Assembly (NCBI RefSeq): GCF_900166655.1
Contig: NZ_FVZB01000007.1
Location: 1,240,001 to 1,304,000 of the forward strand
Length of the DNA stretch: 64,000 bases
Direction of reading: 5' to 3'
DNA from: Halobacillus hunanensis
GTDB lineage: Bacteria; Bacillota; Bacilli; Bacillales; Halobacillaceae
Translations under genes and position numbers: made by a program
In this document: one piece after another, positions 49,306 to 58,296 of the stretch
Layout: the number at the start of each line of letters is the position of its first letter
How positions within the stretch are numbered: position 1 is the stretch's first letter
Notes under the pieces: model-generated
Told to the model about the DNA's origin: nothing
The model's input: the letters and a program-made list of their open reading frames with translations, nothing else
Database searches by the model: none

Positions 49306-49833
49306 CTACGCACTGGTTAACTCTTCTGACCATTGCTCTAAACGATTTTTCACACATGGATATAAAATGATGAAAAATATCATATTACCCGCCACTGTCG
49401 GAAGCAGACGCGATGTCGCGTAATTCCCCCATGAAATCGTCGTGACTTGTACGAAAGAATAGATCATGTACAGCATTGTGTCAGCTAGAGCCACGCTAAG
49501 TATCGCTAACAATGAAGCCACGATAAAATTCGCATGAACTAATTCCTTTAGCCCATGCAAAACATAGGCTGTCATCGCATATGTCGCCATATAAACTCCA
49601 AGCACTCCTGTATATACAACGTCAATTAACAGGCCAAAGATCATTCCATACCAAATGGCATGATATGTATGATCTTTATCGTAGAAAATAGCAATGATGA
49701 CAATGAAGCACAGTACCCAGTGAGGAGTAACAAGTAAATCTGAATATACAATATTGGCTGGTAATAAACTCATGGCCATCCCCTGTATAGCGAGGAGGAT
49801 GAACAGTACTGCAGGGATTATATAACGCCTCAT
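49306..49833 (-). CDS. mreD: Rod shape-determining protein MreD
   Basis: A 175-residue membrane protein with about five or six helices, matching MreD in length and hydrophobic pattern and in place. It overlaps mreC by four bases (ATGA). MreD joins MreBC in guiding cell-wall elongation. Confidence 0.92.
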   Translation of the reverse strand: MRRYIIPAVLFILLAIQGMAMSLLPANIVYSDLLVTPHWVLCFIVIIAIFYDKDHTYHAIWYGMIFGLLIDVVYTGVLGVYMATYAMTAYVLHGLKELVHANFIVASLLAILSVALADTMLYMIYSFVQVTTISWGNYATSRLLPTVAGNMIFFIILYPCVKNRLEQWSEELTSA

Positions 49834-50711
49834 TGTTGTTCTCCCCCACCTTGTTCTTCCTCCATAATAGTTTGCATGTCCCGATCAACGACCATGACGT
49901 GATTGATATCAAACAAGTCTGCAAAAGGTTCAACATATGCAGTTTTAGTTAAACCAAATTGATCGTTGACTACTTCATCGATCTTACCGATTCTAAGATT
50001 TTCAGGAAAAACACCGCCAAGGCCAGAGGATATCACTACATCACCTTTTTTAAGCTCAACATCCTGTTTAATCCCCTCTAAGAGAAGACGCCCGCTTTCC
50101 CTGTCATATCCTTCAATTAAACCAAACACATTATCTTCACCTTCTCGAACAACCCATGAAGAAATTTTGTTCGAACGGTCAAAACCACTTAACAGCTGGA
50201 CAGTGGAGTGGAAAGCACCTACAGACTTGATTTTACCTACCATGCCCTCACTCGTAATGACAGCCATATCTTTAGCCACTCCGTGTTCTTCTCCTCTATT
50301 GATAGTCATTTGTTCAAACCATCGCTCAGAACTGCGGGCGATGACAGTAGCTTGAATAGGGGTGTAACCACTTAATGATTCTGTTTTATCAATTGTTGCT
50401 CTTAATTCTTCATTTTCTTTTTTCAACTGCTGATTTTTTTGAATAAGTCCCTTATATTCAGCAAGACGCGATTTCAGAACTTCATTTTGTTCATAAACAT
50501 GGAACATATCTTGAATATTGTTTGTGGTATTTGTTACTAATTGGATCGGCGAGTGAAAAATAGATTGAGCCCAGCCCACCGTATCCTGGATAAACTTTTC
50601 CGGAACAGTTAATTCAGTACGATCTCTCATTGAAAAACCTATAAGTACTACTAAGATGACGAAACCGATTAATACGGTCATTAGTCTTTTTTTGCGAATA
50701 AAAGAAGGCAT
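49830..50711 (-). CDS. mreC: Rod shape-determining protein MreC
   Basis: A 293-residue bitopic protein: one membrane helix (about 10-27), a coiled coil (about 70-112, VYEQNEVLKSRLAEYKGLIQ) and a periplasm-facing beta domain with GVAKDMAVITSEGMVGKI and SGLGGVFPENLRIG. AAGGAG precedes the ATG. It belongs to the mreBCD-minCD operon. Confidence 0.95.
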   Translation of the reverse strand: MPSFIRKKRLMTVLIGFVILVVLIGFSMRDRTELTVPEKFIQDTVGWAQSIFHSPIQLVTNTTNNIQDMFHVYEQNEVLKSRLAEYKGLIQKNQQLKKENEELRATIDKTESLSGYTPIQATVIARSSERWFEQMTINRGEEHGVAKDMAVITSEGMVGKIKSVGAFHSTVQLLSGFDRSNKISSWVVREGEDNVFGLIEGYDRESGRLLLEGIKQDVELKKGDVVISSGLGGVFPENLRIGKIDEVVNDQFGLTKTAYVEPFADLFDINHVMVVDRDMQTIMEEEQGGGEQQ

Positions 50712-50723
50712 AAAAGCGTCTCC

Positions 50724-51764
50724 TTATTCCGGTTTCGGGCGAGACGCTACATTAGGTTGAGATCTAAAATGCTGAATGTATTCCAGAGATTTCCCTGTAC
50801 CTATTGCTACACAGTCTAGGGGCTCATCCGCTATGAAGACAGGCATATTCGTTTCCTCGCTAATAATAGAGTCCATGTTATTTAGCAGAGCCCCGCCGCC
50901 CGTCAGGACGATTCCACGCTCCATAATATCTGAAGCCAGCTCTGGTGGTGTTTTCTCCAGGGTATTCTTCACAGTTTCCACAATGGATTCTACTGTATCC
51001 TGAAGAGCGACAACGATTTCCTCAGATTTAACGGTAATCGTTTTCGGTAAACCACTTAACAGATCACGCCCGCGAATATCCATTTCTTCATAACTCTTAA
51101 AATTACCTGCACCGCCAATTTCCATTTTTACTTCTTCCGCCGTTCTTTCTCCAATCATGAGGTTATACGTTTTACGGACATACTGAATAATCGCATCATC
51201 CATTTCATCACCAGCCACCCGGATGGATTGGCTCGTTACAATTCCACCTAAAGAAATGATGGCTACTTCAGTCGTACCTCCCCCGATATCGACGACCATA
51301 CTACCCGTTGGCTCCCATACAGGCATGCCTGCTCCAATTGCTGCAGCAAATGGCTCCGCAATGGGAAAAGCATCTTTTGCACCTGCTTGCTTTGTTGCAT
51401 CAATAACAGCTCGTTCTTCTACCATAGTAATGCCAGAGGGTACACAGACCATTACATTTGGCTTACTGGCAAACGTAGAACGTGTTTTTAAAGCCTGCTT
51501 AATATAATGCTTCATCATTTGAGCTGTTGTTTCATAGTCGGCAATAACCCCGTCTTTCATTGGTCGAACGACAGATATGTATCCGGGTGTGCGCCCAATC
51601 ATATTTCTTGCGTCATTTCCTACCGCTTCAATATCTCCTGTATGAGCATTCTTCGCCACTACAGAAGGTTCTCGTAAAATAATACCTTTATTTTTTAAAA
51701 AAACTAATGTATTTGCAGTTCCCAGGTCAATTCCTAGATCTTGAGAAAATCCAAATAAACCCAA
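50724..51764 (-). CDS. mreB: Rod shape-determining protein MreB
   Basis: A 346-residue actin-like filament protein that organises lateral wall synthesis. Phosphate-1 motif [14 protein letters not shown], phosphate-2 [15 protein letters not shown] and the adenosine motif [14 protein letters not shown] are all present. The start is most likely TTG at 51764 ([14 protein letters not shown]), with AAAGGAAG at the right distance; the longer frame to 51836 would run through a hairpin. Start resembles [17 protein letters not shown] of B. subtilis. Confidence 0.95.
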   Translation of the reverse strand: MGLFGFSQDLGIDLGTANTLVFLKNKGIILREPSVVAKNAHTGDIEAVGNDARNMIGRTPGYISVVRPMKDGVIADYETTAQMMKHYIKQALKTRSTFASKPNVMVCVPSGITMVEERAVIDATKQAGAKDAFPIAEPFAAAIGAGMPVWEPTGSMVVDIGGGTTEVAIISLGGIVTSQSIRVAGDEMDDAIIQYVRKTYNLMIGERTAEEVKMEIGGAGNFKSYEEMDIRGRDLLSGLPKTITVKSEEIVVALQDTVESIVETVKNTLEKTPPELASDIMERGIVLTGGGALLNNMDSIISEETNMPVFIADEPLDCVAIGTGKSLEYIQHFRSQPNVASRPKPE

Positions 51765-51829
51765 TCTTATCTTCCTTTCTAAAACCCGTTTTACCAAACA
51801 GGAAGAACATCTATTTTTTATGAGAAGAA

Positions 51830-51863
51830 GCGCCAATTATAAGTTTATCCTTATAAATGGCGC
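51830..51863 (-). terminator. Hairpin between radC and mreB, possible terminator
   Basis: GCGCCATTTATAAG and CTTATAATTGGCGC pair along 14 bases with one mismatch. On the minus strand it is followed by TTCTTCTC, a poor T-run, so attenuation or mRNA protection is also possible. Confidence 0.5.
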
Positions 51864-51915
51864 TCATATAGTTCATCAATTTAATTATACGAAAAATCAT
51901 AGAAAATAGATAGTG

Positions 51916-52605
51916 TTACAAGTATCCTTTTTCTTTTAATGAAATGAACTTTCTGTCACCAATGACAAGATGATCTAATAATTCTATCCCAATCATCTTA
52001 CCACATTCCTGTAATCTCCTGGTAACTTGAATGTCTTCCTGGGATGGGGTAGGGTCGCCGGAAGGATGGTTATGAGCGCAAATAATTGAAGCAGCCGAAC
52101 GTTTGACTGCTTCCTTAAAGACTTCACGCGGGTGTACGATCGAGGCGTTTAAACTTCCGATGAAAATCGTCTGACGGTGGAGAACCTGGTTTTTCGTGTT
52201 CAAAAATAAAACAATAAAATGTTCCTGCTTTAATTCACGCATTTCTTCCATTACAAAATCGGCCCCATCTTCTGGACTGCGAATCATATACCTTTGCACA
52301 GGTTTCATCTGCTGAATCCTTCGGCCAAGCTCAATTGCCGAAAGAATAAGAACTGCCTTAGCGGCTCCAATCCCTCGAATAGCCGTTAATTCTTCAATGG
52401 TCGCATCCTTTAAGAGTATGACTCCTTCGAAATGAATCAACAGCCTCTGAGCAAGTGAGGTGACGGATTCTTGTTTCGTACCACTTCCTAGTAAAATAGC
52501 CAGCAGTTCTTGGTTCGATAACTGACCTGCTCCAAGTTCTATTAATCTTTCTCTCGGCCGATCCTCTCTGGGTATATCCTTAATCATGATACTCGTTTCA
52601 GCCAT
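51916..52605 (-). CDS. radC: RadC family JAB-domain protein
   Basis: A 229-residue protein with an N-terminal helix-hairpin-helix-like region (LTAIRGIGAAKAVLILSAIELG) and a C-terminal JAMM/MPN+ domain with the metal motif HNHPSGDPTPSQED. RadC was once linked to repair, but its role in vivo is not settled. It lies between maf and mreB as in B. subtilis. The ATG at 52605 is chosen; MIKDIP at 52587 is an alternative. Confidence 0.93.
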   Translation of the reverse strand: MAETSIMIKDIPREDRPRERLIELGAGQLSNQELLAILLGSGTKQESVTSLAQRLLIHFEGVILLKDATIEELTAIRGIGAAKAVLILSAIELGRRIQQMKPVQRYMIRSPEDGADFVMEEMRELKQEHFIVLFLNTKNQVLHRQTIFIGSLNASIVHPREVFKEAVKRSAASIICAHNHPSGDPTPSQEDIQVTRRLQECGKMIGIELLDHLVIGDRKFISLKEKGYL

Positions 52606-52650
52606 TGATACTTCGCACCCCTTCTTATCCATTCCTCAAAAGAAAGGTGC

Positions 52651-53217
52651 TCAGCCAGGCGTGATCTTAAAGGCGGCCACCTCCCTCGTTAATCTGGAAA
52701 GTGGTAACCCGACAATATTAAAATAATCTCCTTCAATTTTTTCTACTAGAAGTGCTCCTGAACCTTGAATACCATATCCTCCGGCTTTGTCCAACGATTC
52801 CTGCTTGCTTAAATACCACTCAATCTGATCATACGACAATGTCCAAAAATATACGTTTGTACTCGCTACGAAGGAAACCCAGAGACGGCTGTCCCTAATC
52901 GAAACACCTGTATAGACTTTATGACATTTCCCACTCAATTGCTTCAACATAGAATAGGCCTCATCTTCGTTCATAGGTTTGCCCATCAATTGGCCACCCA
53001 TATAAACAATTGTGTCGGCCGTCACCACCACTTCGTTTGGCGATCGTGAAATGGCTTCATTCTTCTGTTCTGCAAGGTTCTGTACAACATCTTCTGGCTT
53101 CAAATCTTCTGAAATCACTTCATTTACTGAACTTGAGCGAACTTCAAAAGAAAAACCAGCTTGTAACATAAGGTCTTTCCTTCGAGGTGAAGCCGAGCCT
53201 AATATAAGGTTAGGCAA
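52651..53217 (-). CDS. maf: Maf family nucleoside triphosphate pyrophosphatase
   Basis: A 188-residue house-cleaning enzyme that hydrolyses dTTP/UTP or modified nucleotides. LGSASPRRKDLM, VVTADTIVYMGG and the C-terminal GGYGIQGSGALLVEKIEGDYFNIVGLP are family signatures. It begins with TTG at 53217 with AAAGGA nine bases upstream. Order spoIIB-maf-radC-mreB is that of B. subtilis. Confidence 0.95.
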   Translation of the reverse strand: MPNLILGSASPRRKDLMLQAGFSFEVRSSSVNEVISEDLKPEDVVQNLAEQKNEAISRSPNEVVVTADTIVYMGGQLMGKPMNEDEAYSMLKQLSGKCHKVYTGVSIRDSRLWVSFVASTNVYFWTLSYDQIEWYLSKQESLDKAGGYGIQGSGALLVEKIEGDYFNIVGLPLSRLTREVAAFKITPG

Positions 53218-53384
53218 AGAGGCACATCCTTTCTTTTGAGGTACTCATAGTTTACACAAAAACAAGTCTTCATAAGATAGCCTGCTTTCAATTTATGACA
53301 GCTCATATCTAAGGAGAAATAGTCAATTTCATAGGTGAAGGTTGATTTTTTAAACAGCTAAAGGAATCACTGTTTTGATTATTA

Positions 53385-54230
53385 CTATTTTTTCATTTGC
53401 TCAAGGGCCTGTGCAAACCTAAGCCAGACAACCCCATTTTCTCCTTCATTTGCCCACGCTTTTAAAGCATTAGAGAAATCTCCATCTGCATGTTCTGTTT
53501 CTTGCCACGCCGTCAGGAGCTGCTCCCTTTCCTCCACAGGCACATCAGCAAAAGACTTTCCTTCCAGATGTTGTACGATCGTATTCACCACCGAAGACTG
53601 CGCCTCAGAAACTTCCACACTTCCCGCTGAAATGGACCATGTTTTCGTGTATGTTGGGATGTCATCAGCTGAAAGTTCGGCTGCAATCAGTTCAACTTCT
53701 GCTTGATTCGCTCCACTCCCTGCAAGTAAATAAAATTGTGAATCGCGTTCCCATATAACAGACGGCAAAGATTGTTCTGTTAAATTTGCTTGCCACTCAT
53801 TGGCTTTACCTTCAGTTGAAAAAACACCAGCTTGGACAATTAGTTTATCTAATTCAGGAAAATCAACAGGGACGGTGTCTGCAGGTGCGGGTTGCACAGC
53901 CTTTGTATCTGCATTGGCCGCTCCGCTAGTTGTACTTGTATCATCTGTAACAGATACAAACATTCGCAATAATAAAAAACCAAGCGCTAAACTAATCACT
54001 AATGCTGTAACAATAGATAGTCCTATATTTTTCATAAACGGCGGACCGCTGGATTTCTTTCCCTTATACGGCATTTCATGTACATGCATCTGCGTCGGTT
54101 CTCCCCAATAATCATAGGAGTCTTTGGCATTGGTGGAAGCTGCCTGTTCTTTTTTAGCTTGAACAATTTCCTGTTTAATTGGATCTTCCTTTTTTCGTAA
54201 CGAAATAGAGATTTTATTATTTCGGCTCAT
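53385..54230 (-). CDS. SPOR-domain membrane protein, SpoIIB-like
   Basis: A 281-residue bitopic protein. A charged cytoplasmic N-terminus (about 1-66), one membrane helix (about 68-90, IGLSIVTALVISLALGFLLL), a Thr/Ala/Pro linker, and a SPOR domain (about 127-205, LIVQAGVFSTEGKANEWQ) that binds denuded septal peptidoglycan. In B. subtilis spoIIB, which has this plan, lies between comC and maf, so this is probably its counterpart for septal wall thinning during engulfment. Sequence similarity outside the SPOR domain is weak by eye. Confidence 0.72.
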   Translation of the reverse strand: MSRNNKISISLRKKEDPIKQEIVQAKKEQAASTNAKDSYDYWGEPTQMHVHEMPYKGKKSSGPPFMKNIGLSIVTALVISLALGFLLLRMFVSVTDDTSTTSGAANADTKAVQPAPADTVPVDFPELDKLIVQAGVFSTEGKANEWQANLTEQSLPSVIWERDSQFYLLAGSGANQAEVELIAAELSADDIPTYTKTWSISAGSVEVSEAQSSVVNTIVQHLEGKSFADVPVEEREQLLTAWQETEHADGDFSNALKAWANEGENGVVWLRFAQALEQMKK

Positions 54231-54326
54231 TCTATATCACTCCTGCTAGGGTTTCTACCAACCCTATCACAGGGATTATAAAAAACTAGCTGAATTTTGT
54301 CATGTGTCTTTCGACAAGTTCCCCTG

Positions 54327-55085
54327 TTAGAGAAAGAATCGATTTATATACCATTCCGTCATTTTTGTACCGTAGAAAAATGAAATAATCGTGCCGGCAG
54401 CGATAAAAGGGCCGAAAGGAAAGGGCTGATGTCTGGATATCAAACCAGAGCGAAGAAGAACGGAGCAAACAATTGCGCCCATTACAATGGCTGAAAAGAA
54501 AGCGACGAGTAACAGCTTTGTTCCTAAAGCGAATCCAACTAAGCCGAGCAGTTTCATATCTCCGCCTCCCATCCCTCCGCGGCTTAACATGATAATCATA
54601 GCAGTACCAAATAGACCAACTGAAGCGCCCAATAGAAAACCCCACCATAAACCTGATGGTACGAATATTCGATAAATCATGAGCAATACGAAAAAAAACA
54701 CAAGGATGTTATCCGGGATAATCATATAATTTAAGTCACTCACAATAATGATATGAAGCAACGAGAGCAGTAATAGAGCTAAAACTAACCTTGGTTGAAA
54801 TCCTAACAGTATAAAACTAAACATAAATGATATTCCGCTGGTACATTCCATTAGCGGATAAAGAAGAGGAATTTTCTGTTTACAGTAACGGCAGCGGGCG
54901 CCAAGGAGGAGGTAAGAAATGAGGGGAATGAGATCGAACCAGGACAATGAGTGAAGACACTTTGGACAATACGAGCGCTTTCGTTTGAGAAATTCTCTTT
55001 TCGGAACACGCAAACCGACAACATTGAAAAAAGAACCAAACAATAGGCCAAGTAATAAAAAGTAAAAGCTAAAAACAATAGTCAT
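54327..55085 (-). CDS. comC: Type IV prepilin peptidase ComC
   Basis: A 252-residue membrane aspartyl protease that processes and N-methylates competence pseudopilins. The cytoplasmic zinc motif CPKC...CRYC follows GSFFNVVGLRVP; catalytic Asp residues lie in VSDLNYMIIPD and GGGDMKLLG. AAAGGTG precedes the ATG. It lies between the SpoIIB-like gene and a GGDEF gene, before folC as in B. subtilis. Confidence 0.95.
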   Translation of the reverse strand: MTIVFSFYFLLLGLLFGSFFNVVGLRVPKREFLKRKRSYCPKCLHSLSWFDLIPLISYLLLGARCRYCKQKIPLLYPLMECTSGISFMFSFILLGFQPRLVLALLLLSLLHIIIVSDLNYMIIPDNILVFFFVLLMIYRIFVPSGLWWGFLLGASVGLFGTAMIIMLSRGGMGGGDMKLLGLVGFALGTKLLLVAFFSAIVMGAIVCSVLLRSGLISRHQPFPFGPFIAAGTIISFFYGTKMTEWYINRFFL

Positions 55086-55128
55086 TATGCTTACACCTTT
55101 TTCTATTTAATTTTTATTAGAAGTACAA

Positions 55129-55154
55129 ACGGTTGAACAATGTTATTCAACCGT
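55129..55154 (-). terminator. Hairpin at the end of the GGDEF gene, possible terminator
   Basis: ACGGTTGAA and TTCAACCGT pair with an eight-base loop and overlap the stop codon of the GGDEF gene. The downstream T-rich part is short (TTTG). Confidence 0.5.
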
Positions 55155-56879
55155 CTGTCTCATGTTTTCATAGCCAGCCACACGATTACGACCGCTCTGT
55201 TTTGCTCCAACATACATTGCCCTGTCTGCCAATCTCGTTATTTCAATAAGTTCCTCACAGTGATCCGGATATGTCGCTACTCCTATACTTGCAGTAATAT
55301 GTATTTTCTTTGGAGTTTGTCCGCTCAACATATGAGCGTAAGAAAGAAAAGATTCTCCACTGATAGCCTGACGAATTTTCTCAGCAAGACGAAGCGCTCT
55401 CTCTGTGGAGCACTGAGGAAGCAATATAACAAACTCTTCTCCGCCATAACGGGCCACGATGCCTTGAGAGCTAACTGCGTTTATTAATCGCTCGCCTAAC
55501 TGACAAAGAATTTCATTGCCGCTTTCATGCCCATATGTATCATTGACGGATTTAAAATGATCAATATCAAGTAAGATCATTGAAGCCGGTTCTTTGATTT
55601 GAGCCTCCGCAAATTGATTAGACATTTCTGCAACATATTTTTCAAAAAAACGATAGTTGTAGAGTCCAGTTAGAGGACAGCGTTCGTTTTCGGATTTTGC
55701 TTTTTCATGATGACGTGCATTCTCTATAGCTACAGTCAGATAACTTCCAAGTATAGTTAGAATCATATACTGATACTTCATAAATGCTCGTTTTTTATTA
55801 GAATATAAAGTTATAATGCTTACGATCTCACTGTTCCGTGAAATAGGTATAGAAAGCACTGATTCTCCACCTTCAGGGGTGTACTCACTCTGTAGATGCT
55901 TCCAGTCCTTTTTAGCATGGTAATGTCTGCCTTTCTCCATTGCCCATGTATCTCCGCTAATGCTTTCACCAGGACCCAGCTCAATATTGGGGAAATTCAT
56001 ACGTCCTGAACGGTCATAGAATCTAATTAATTTAATACAGCGTCCAGGAACTACATCAAACACGTAAATATAGTCCAAAGGAAGCATACTGCTCACTCTA
56101 TCGATGAATATGTCTAATATTTCTTTGACGCTATAATTGCCTGTTAACTCATGCCCAATGTCTCCTGTTTTTTGTAAGTACTCATTGACTCGTTTACTGT
56201 TGTGATACAACAGAAGCATGATAGAAATGAAAATAAAAGGTAAGCCAATAACATAAATTGCTGCAGCGCCAATTTGAGCATAAAGAATGTAGAGCATAAG
56301 GCCTACTGGGGCAACAAGCATAGTTGTAAGCAACTCCCAAATAACACCTTGATCGAACCATTTTGTCTCTTTTCCGTGTACATGTCTGCTTACTGAACTA
56401 ATAAGCAATTGATTGATAATAATTTGAACAATCGGATAAGCAAGAATAGGTATAATATCTGAAAATGAATTCAATGCTTCTCTGCCATGATCCCCACCGA
56501 GTATGTAATAAATCAATGCTGAACAAACAGACACAACGAAGAACAGAAGTTGGTTAAGCGGAACACGATACAATCCAGCTAACCCGACTCTTACCTTAAT
56601 CATTAAGATAATTAAGGCTATTTGAGTTACGAGCACTTCTACAAATAATCCAAAATATAAAAACACAGCAAAACTGATTCCGTGAGTGAAAAATACAGGG
56701 TGATCTCCAATTAGCAGAGGAAATAATGCAATAATGGAAGCAAGTACAATAAAAGAAATAATATCCAATTCATAACCAGAGTAGGTGAAGGAAGAATTTG
56801 TGTAGAGCGTGTACATCCCTATCGGCCATGTCATAAACCAAATTATGATGATCGAAAGCTTTTTACTAGAAGAAACCAT
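55143..56879 (-). CDS. Membrane-bound GAF-GGDEF diguanylate cyclase
   Basis: A 578-residue protein with about seven membrane helices in the first 225 residues, a GAF-like domain (about 235-395, DIFIDRVSSMLPLDYIYVF) and a C-terminal GGDEF domain (about 405-570). The catalytic motif is intact as RYGGEEF at about 476-482, with LTGLYNYRFFE and DIDHFKSVNDTYGHESGNE. The inhibitory RxxD site five residues before GGEEF is absent. It should make c-di-GMP; the input signal is unknown. It lies between comC and folC and is preceded by a GGAGG site. Confidence 0.88.
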   Translation of the reverse strand: MVSSSKKLSIIIIWFMTWPIGMYTLYTNSSFTYSGYELDIISFIVLASIIALFPLLIGDHPVFFTHGISFAVFLYFGLFVEVLVTQIALIILMIKVRVGLAGLYRVPLNQLLFFVVSVCSALIYYILGGDHGREALNSFSDIIPILAYPIVQIIINQLLISSVSRHVHGKETKWFDQGVIWELLTTMLVAPVGLMLYILYAQIGAAAIYVIGLPFIFISIMLLLYHNSKRVNEYLQKTGDIGHELTGNYSVKEILDIFIDRVSSMLPLDYIYVFDVVPGRCIKLIRFYDRSGRMNFPNIELGPGESISGDTWAMEKGRHYHAKKDWKHLQSEYTPEGGESVLSIPISRNSEIVSIITLYSNKKRAFMKYQYMILTILGSYLTVAIENARHHEKAKSENERCPLTGLYNYRFFEKYVAEMSNQFAEAQIKEPASMILLDIDHFKSVNDTYGHESGNEILCQLGERLINAVSSQGIVARYGGEEFVILLPQCSTERALRLAEKIRQAISGESFLSYAHMLSGQTPKKIHITASIGVATYPDHCEELIEITRLADRAMYVGAKQSGRNRVAGYENMRQTVE

Positions 56880-56957
56880 TCATCCCCCACCCTCCGTAAG
56901 TCCTTTTTCCTATATGTAACTTTTCAGATCATTAATATAGTACCACACAAGGCCTTA

Positions 56958-58238
56958 TTATTCAAAATTTTTCCTTATTTCGGAAATAAAGTACAAAGAT
57001 CCCGTGATAAGCAGGACGTCTGATTCATTCATCGTTTGCCTGATTTCCTCCAGGGCTCGTTTATAATTCATACGAACGTACAGTCGATTATGTGAGATAA
57101 GTTGGGAGATTTCTTCCGCCTTCATTGCTTTAGGAAAATCAAATTGGGTCACCCATAACTCATCGGCTATTCCCTTTAGCTGTGTTAACATCTCCTCTAC
57201 TGGCTTATCTCTTAAAGCAGCATACATAATGATAATCCTGTTATCATTATAATGTTTCATCATGGTCTTTATTAATGCTGTTGTTCCTTCCTGATTGTGA
57301 GCTCCATCCAGAATAATTTGAGGCTGCTCAGAAACTTTCTCAAAACGAGCTGGCCAAAAGGTCGACTCAATGCCCGTTTCATAATAGTCGCGATCCATTA
57401 TAAAATCTGCAGCTTTAAGCAATTCCATAGCATAAAGAGCTAAGGAGGCATTTTTAATTTGATGTTCTCCCTTTAACCGTGAAAAGAGAGTAGATACTTC
57501 GTAATCAGAGGTGGTAAATGAAAAACACTCTCCATTTTGCACACTTTTTAGATGAGTGCTCGTAAAGCTTTTACCAAACATAAATACAGGAGCTTGCTGT
57601 TTCGCTGCCTTCTGATTTATAACCTGCATCACATCGTCTCTTTCTGCTCCAGTAATAACAGGAGTTTCCTCTTTTATAATCCCGGCCTTTTCATAAGCTA
57701 TCTGTTCATAGCTGTCGCCCAGGATCCCCATATGATCTAACCCTATATTCGTAATAATGGATAAAACGGGCTGAATGATATTCGTTGAATCTAATCTTCC
57801 TCCAAGTCCTGCTTCAAACAGAGCAAAATCTAAAGAATGACGTGAGAAGTATAGAATAGCCATTGCTGTGATCACTTCAAACTCTGTAGGCTCTCCCCAA
57901 ACTGTATCAGCTAATTGTTCTGCAAGTGGTTTAATATCGAGGACAAGTTCCGCGAGTTCTTCATCATCAATCTGAATTCCATTGATGCTAATCCTCTCAT
58001 TAAAACGCGTGATATAAGGTGACGTAAAACTCCCCACAGCATACCCTTGTTTCTGTAACAGATTCCGTAAAAATGTCAATGTTGAACCTTTTCCATTCGT
58101 TCCTGCAATATGGATAGAAGTTATCTTTTTCTCCGGATGGCCCAACCTCTCCATCATCCATTTCATTCGGTTTAAACCAGGCTTAACTTTAAATTTTTCA
58201 CGTGAATGAATCCATTGTAGGGCTTCATAATAATTCAT
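56958..58238 (-). CDS. folC: Folylpolyglutamate synthase / dihydrofolate synthase
   Basis: A 426-residue Mur-ligase-family enzyme that adds glutamate to folates. ATP loop HIAGTNGKGSTLTFL (about 43-57), FEAGLGGRLDSTN, TNIGLDHMGILG and ILDGAHNQEGTTAL are the standard FolC motifs. GAAGGAAGG precedes the ATG. It lies downstream of valS, as in B. subtilis, beyond a terminator. Confidence 0.96.
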   Translation of the reverse strand: MNYYEALQWIHSREKFKVKPGLNRMKWMMERLGHPEKKITSIHIAGTNGKGSTLTFLRNLLQKQGYAVGSFTSPYITRFNERISINGIQIDDEELAELVLDIKPLAEQLADTVWGEPTEFEVITAMAILYFSRHSLDFALFEAGLGGRLDSTNIIQPVLSIITNIGLDHMGILGDSYEQIAYEKAGIIKEETPVITGAERDDVMQVINQKAAKQQAPVFMFGKSFTSTHLKSVQNGECFSFTTSDYEVSTLFSRLKGEHQIKNASLALYAMELLKAADFIMDRDYYETGIESTFWPARFEKVSEQPQIILDGAHNQEGTTALIKTMMKHYNDNRIIIMYAALRDKPVEEMLTQLKGIADELWVTQFDFPKAMKAEEISQLISHNRLYVRMNYKRALEEIRQTMNESDVLLITGSLYFISEIRKNFE

Positions 58239-58254
58239 CTATACAACCTTCCTT

Positions 58255-58289
58255 CAAAAAAGAGGAGAGCATTCGCTTGAATACCCTCC
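58255..58289 (-). terminator. Terminator after valS
   Basis: GGAGGGTATTC and GAATGCTCTCC pair over an AAGC loop (11 bp with two G-U), followed by TCTTTTTT on the minus strand. Confidence 0.78.
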
Positions 58290-58296
58290 AATAACT

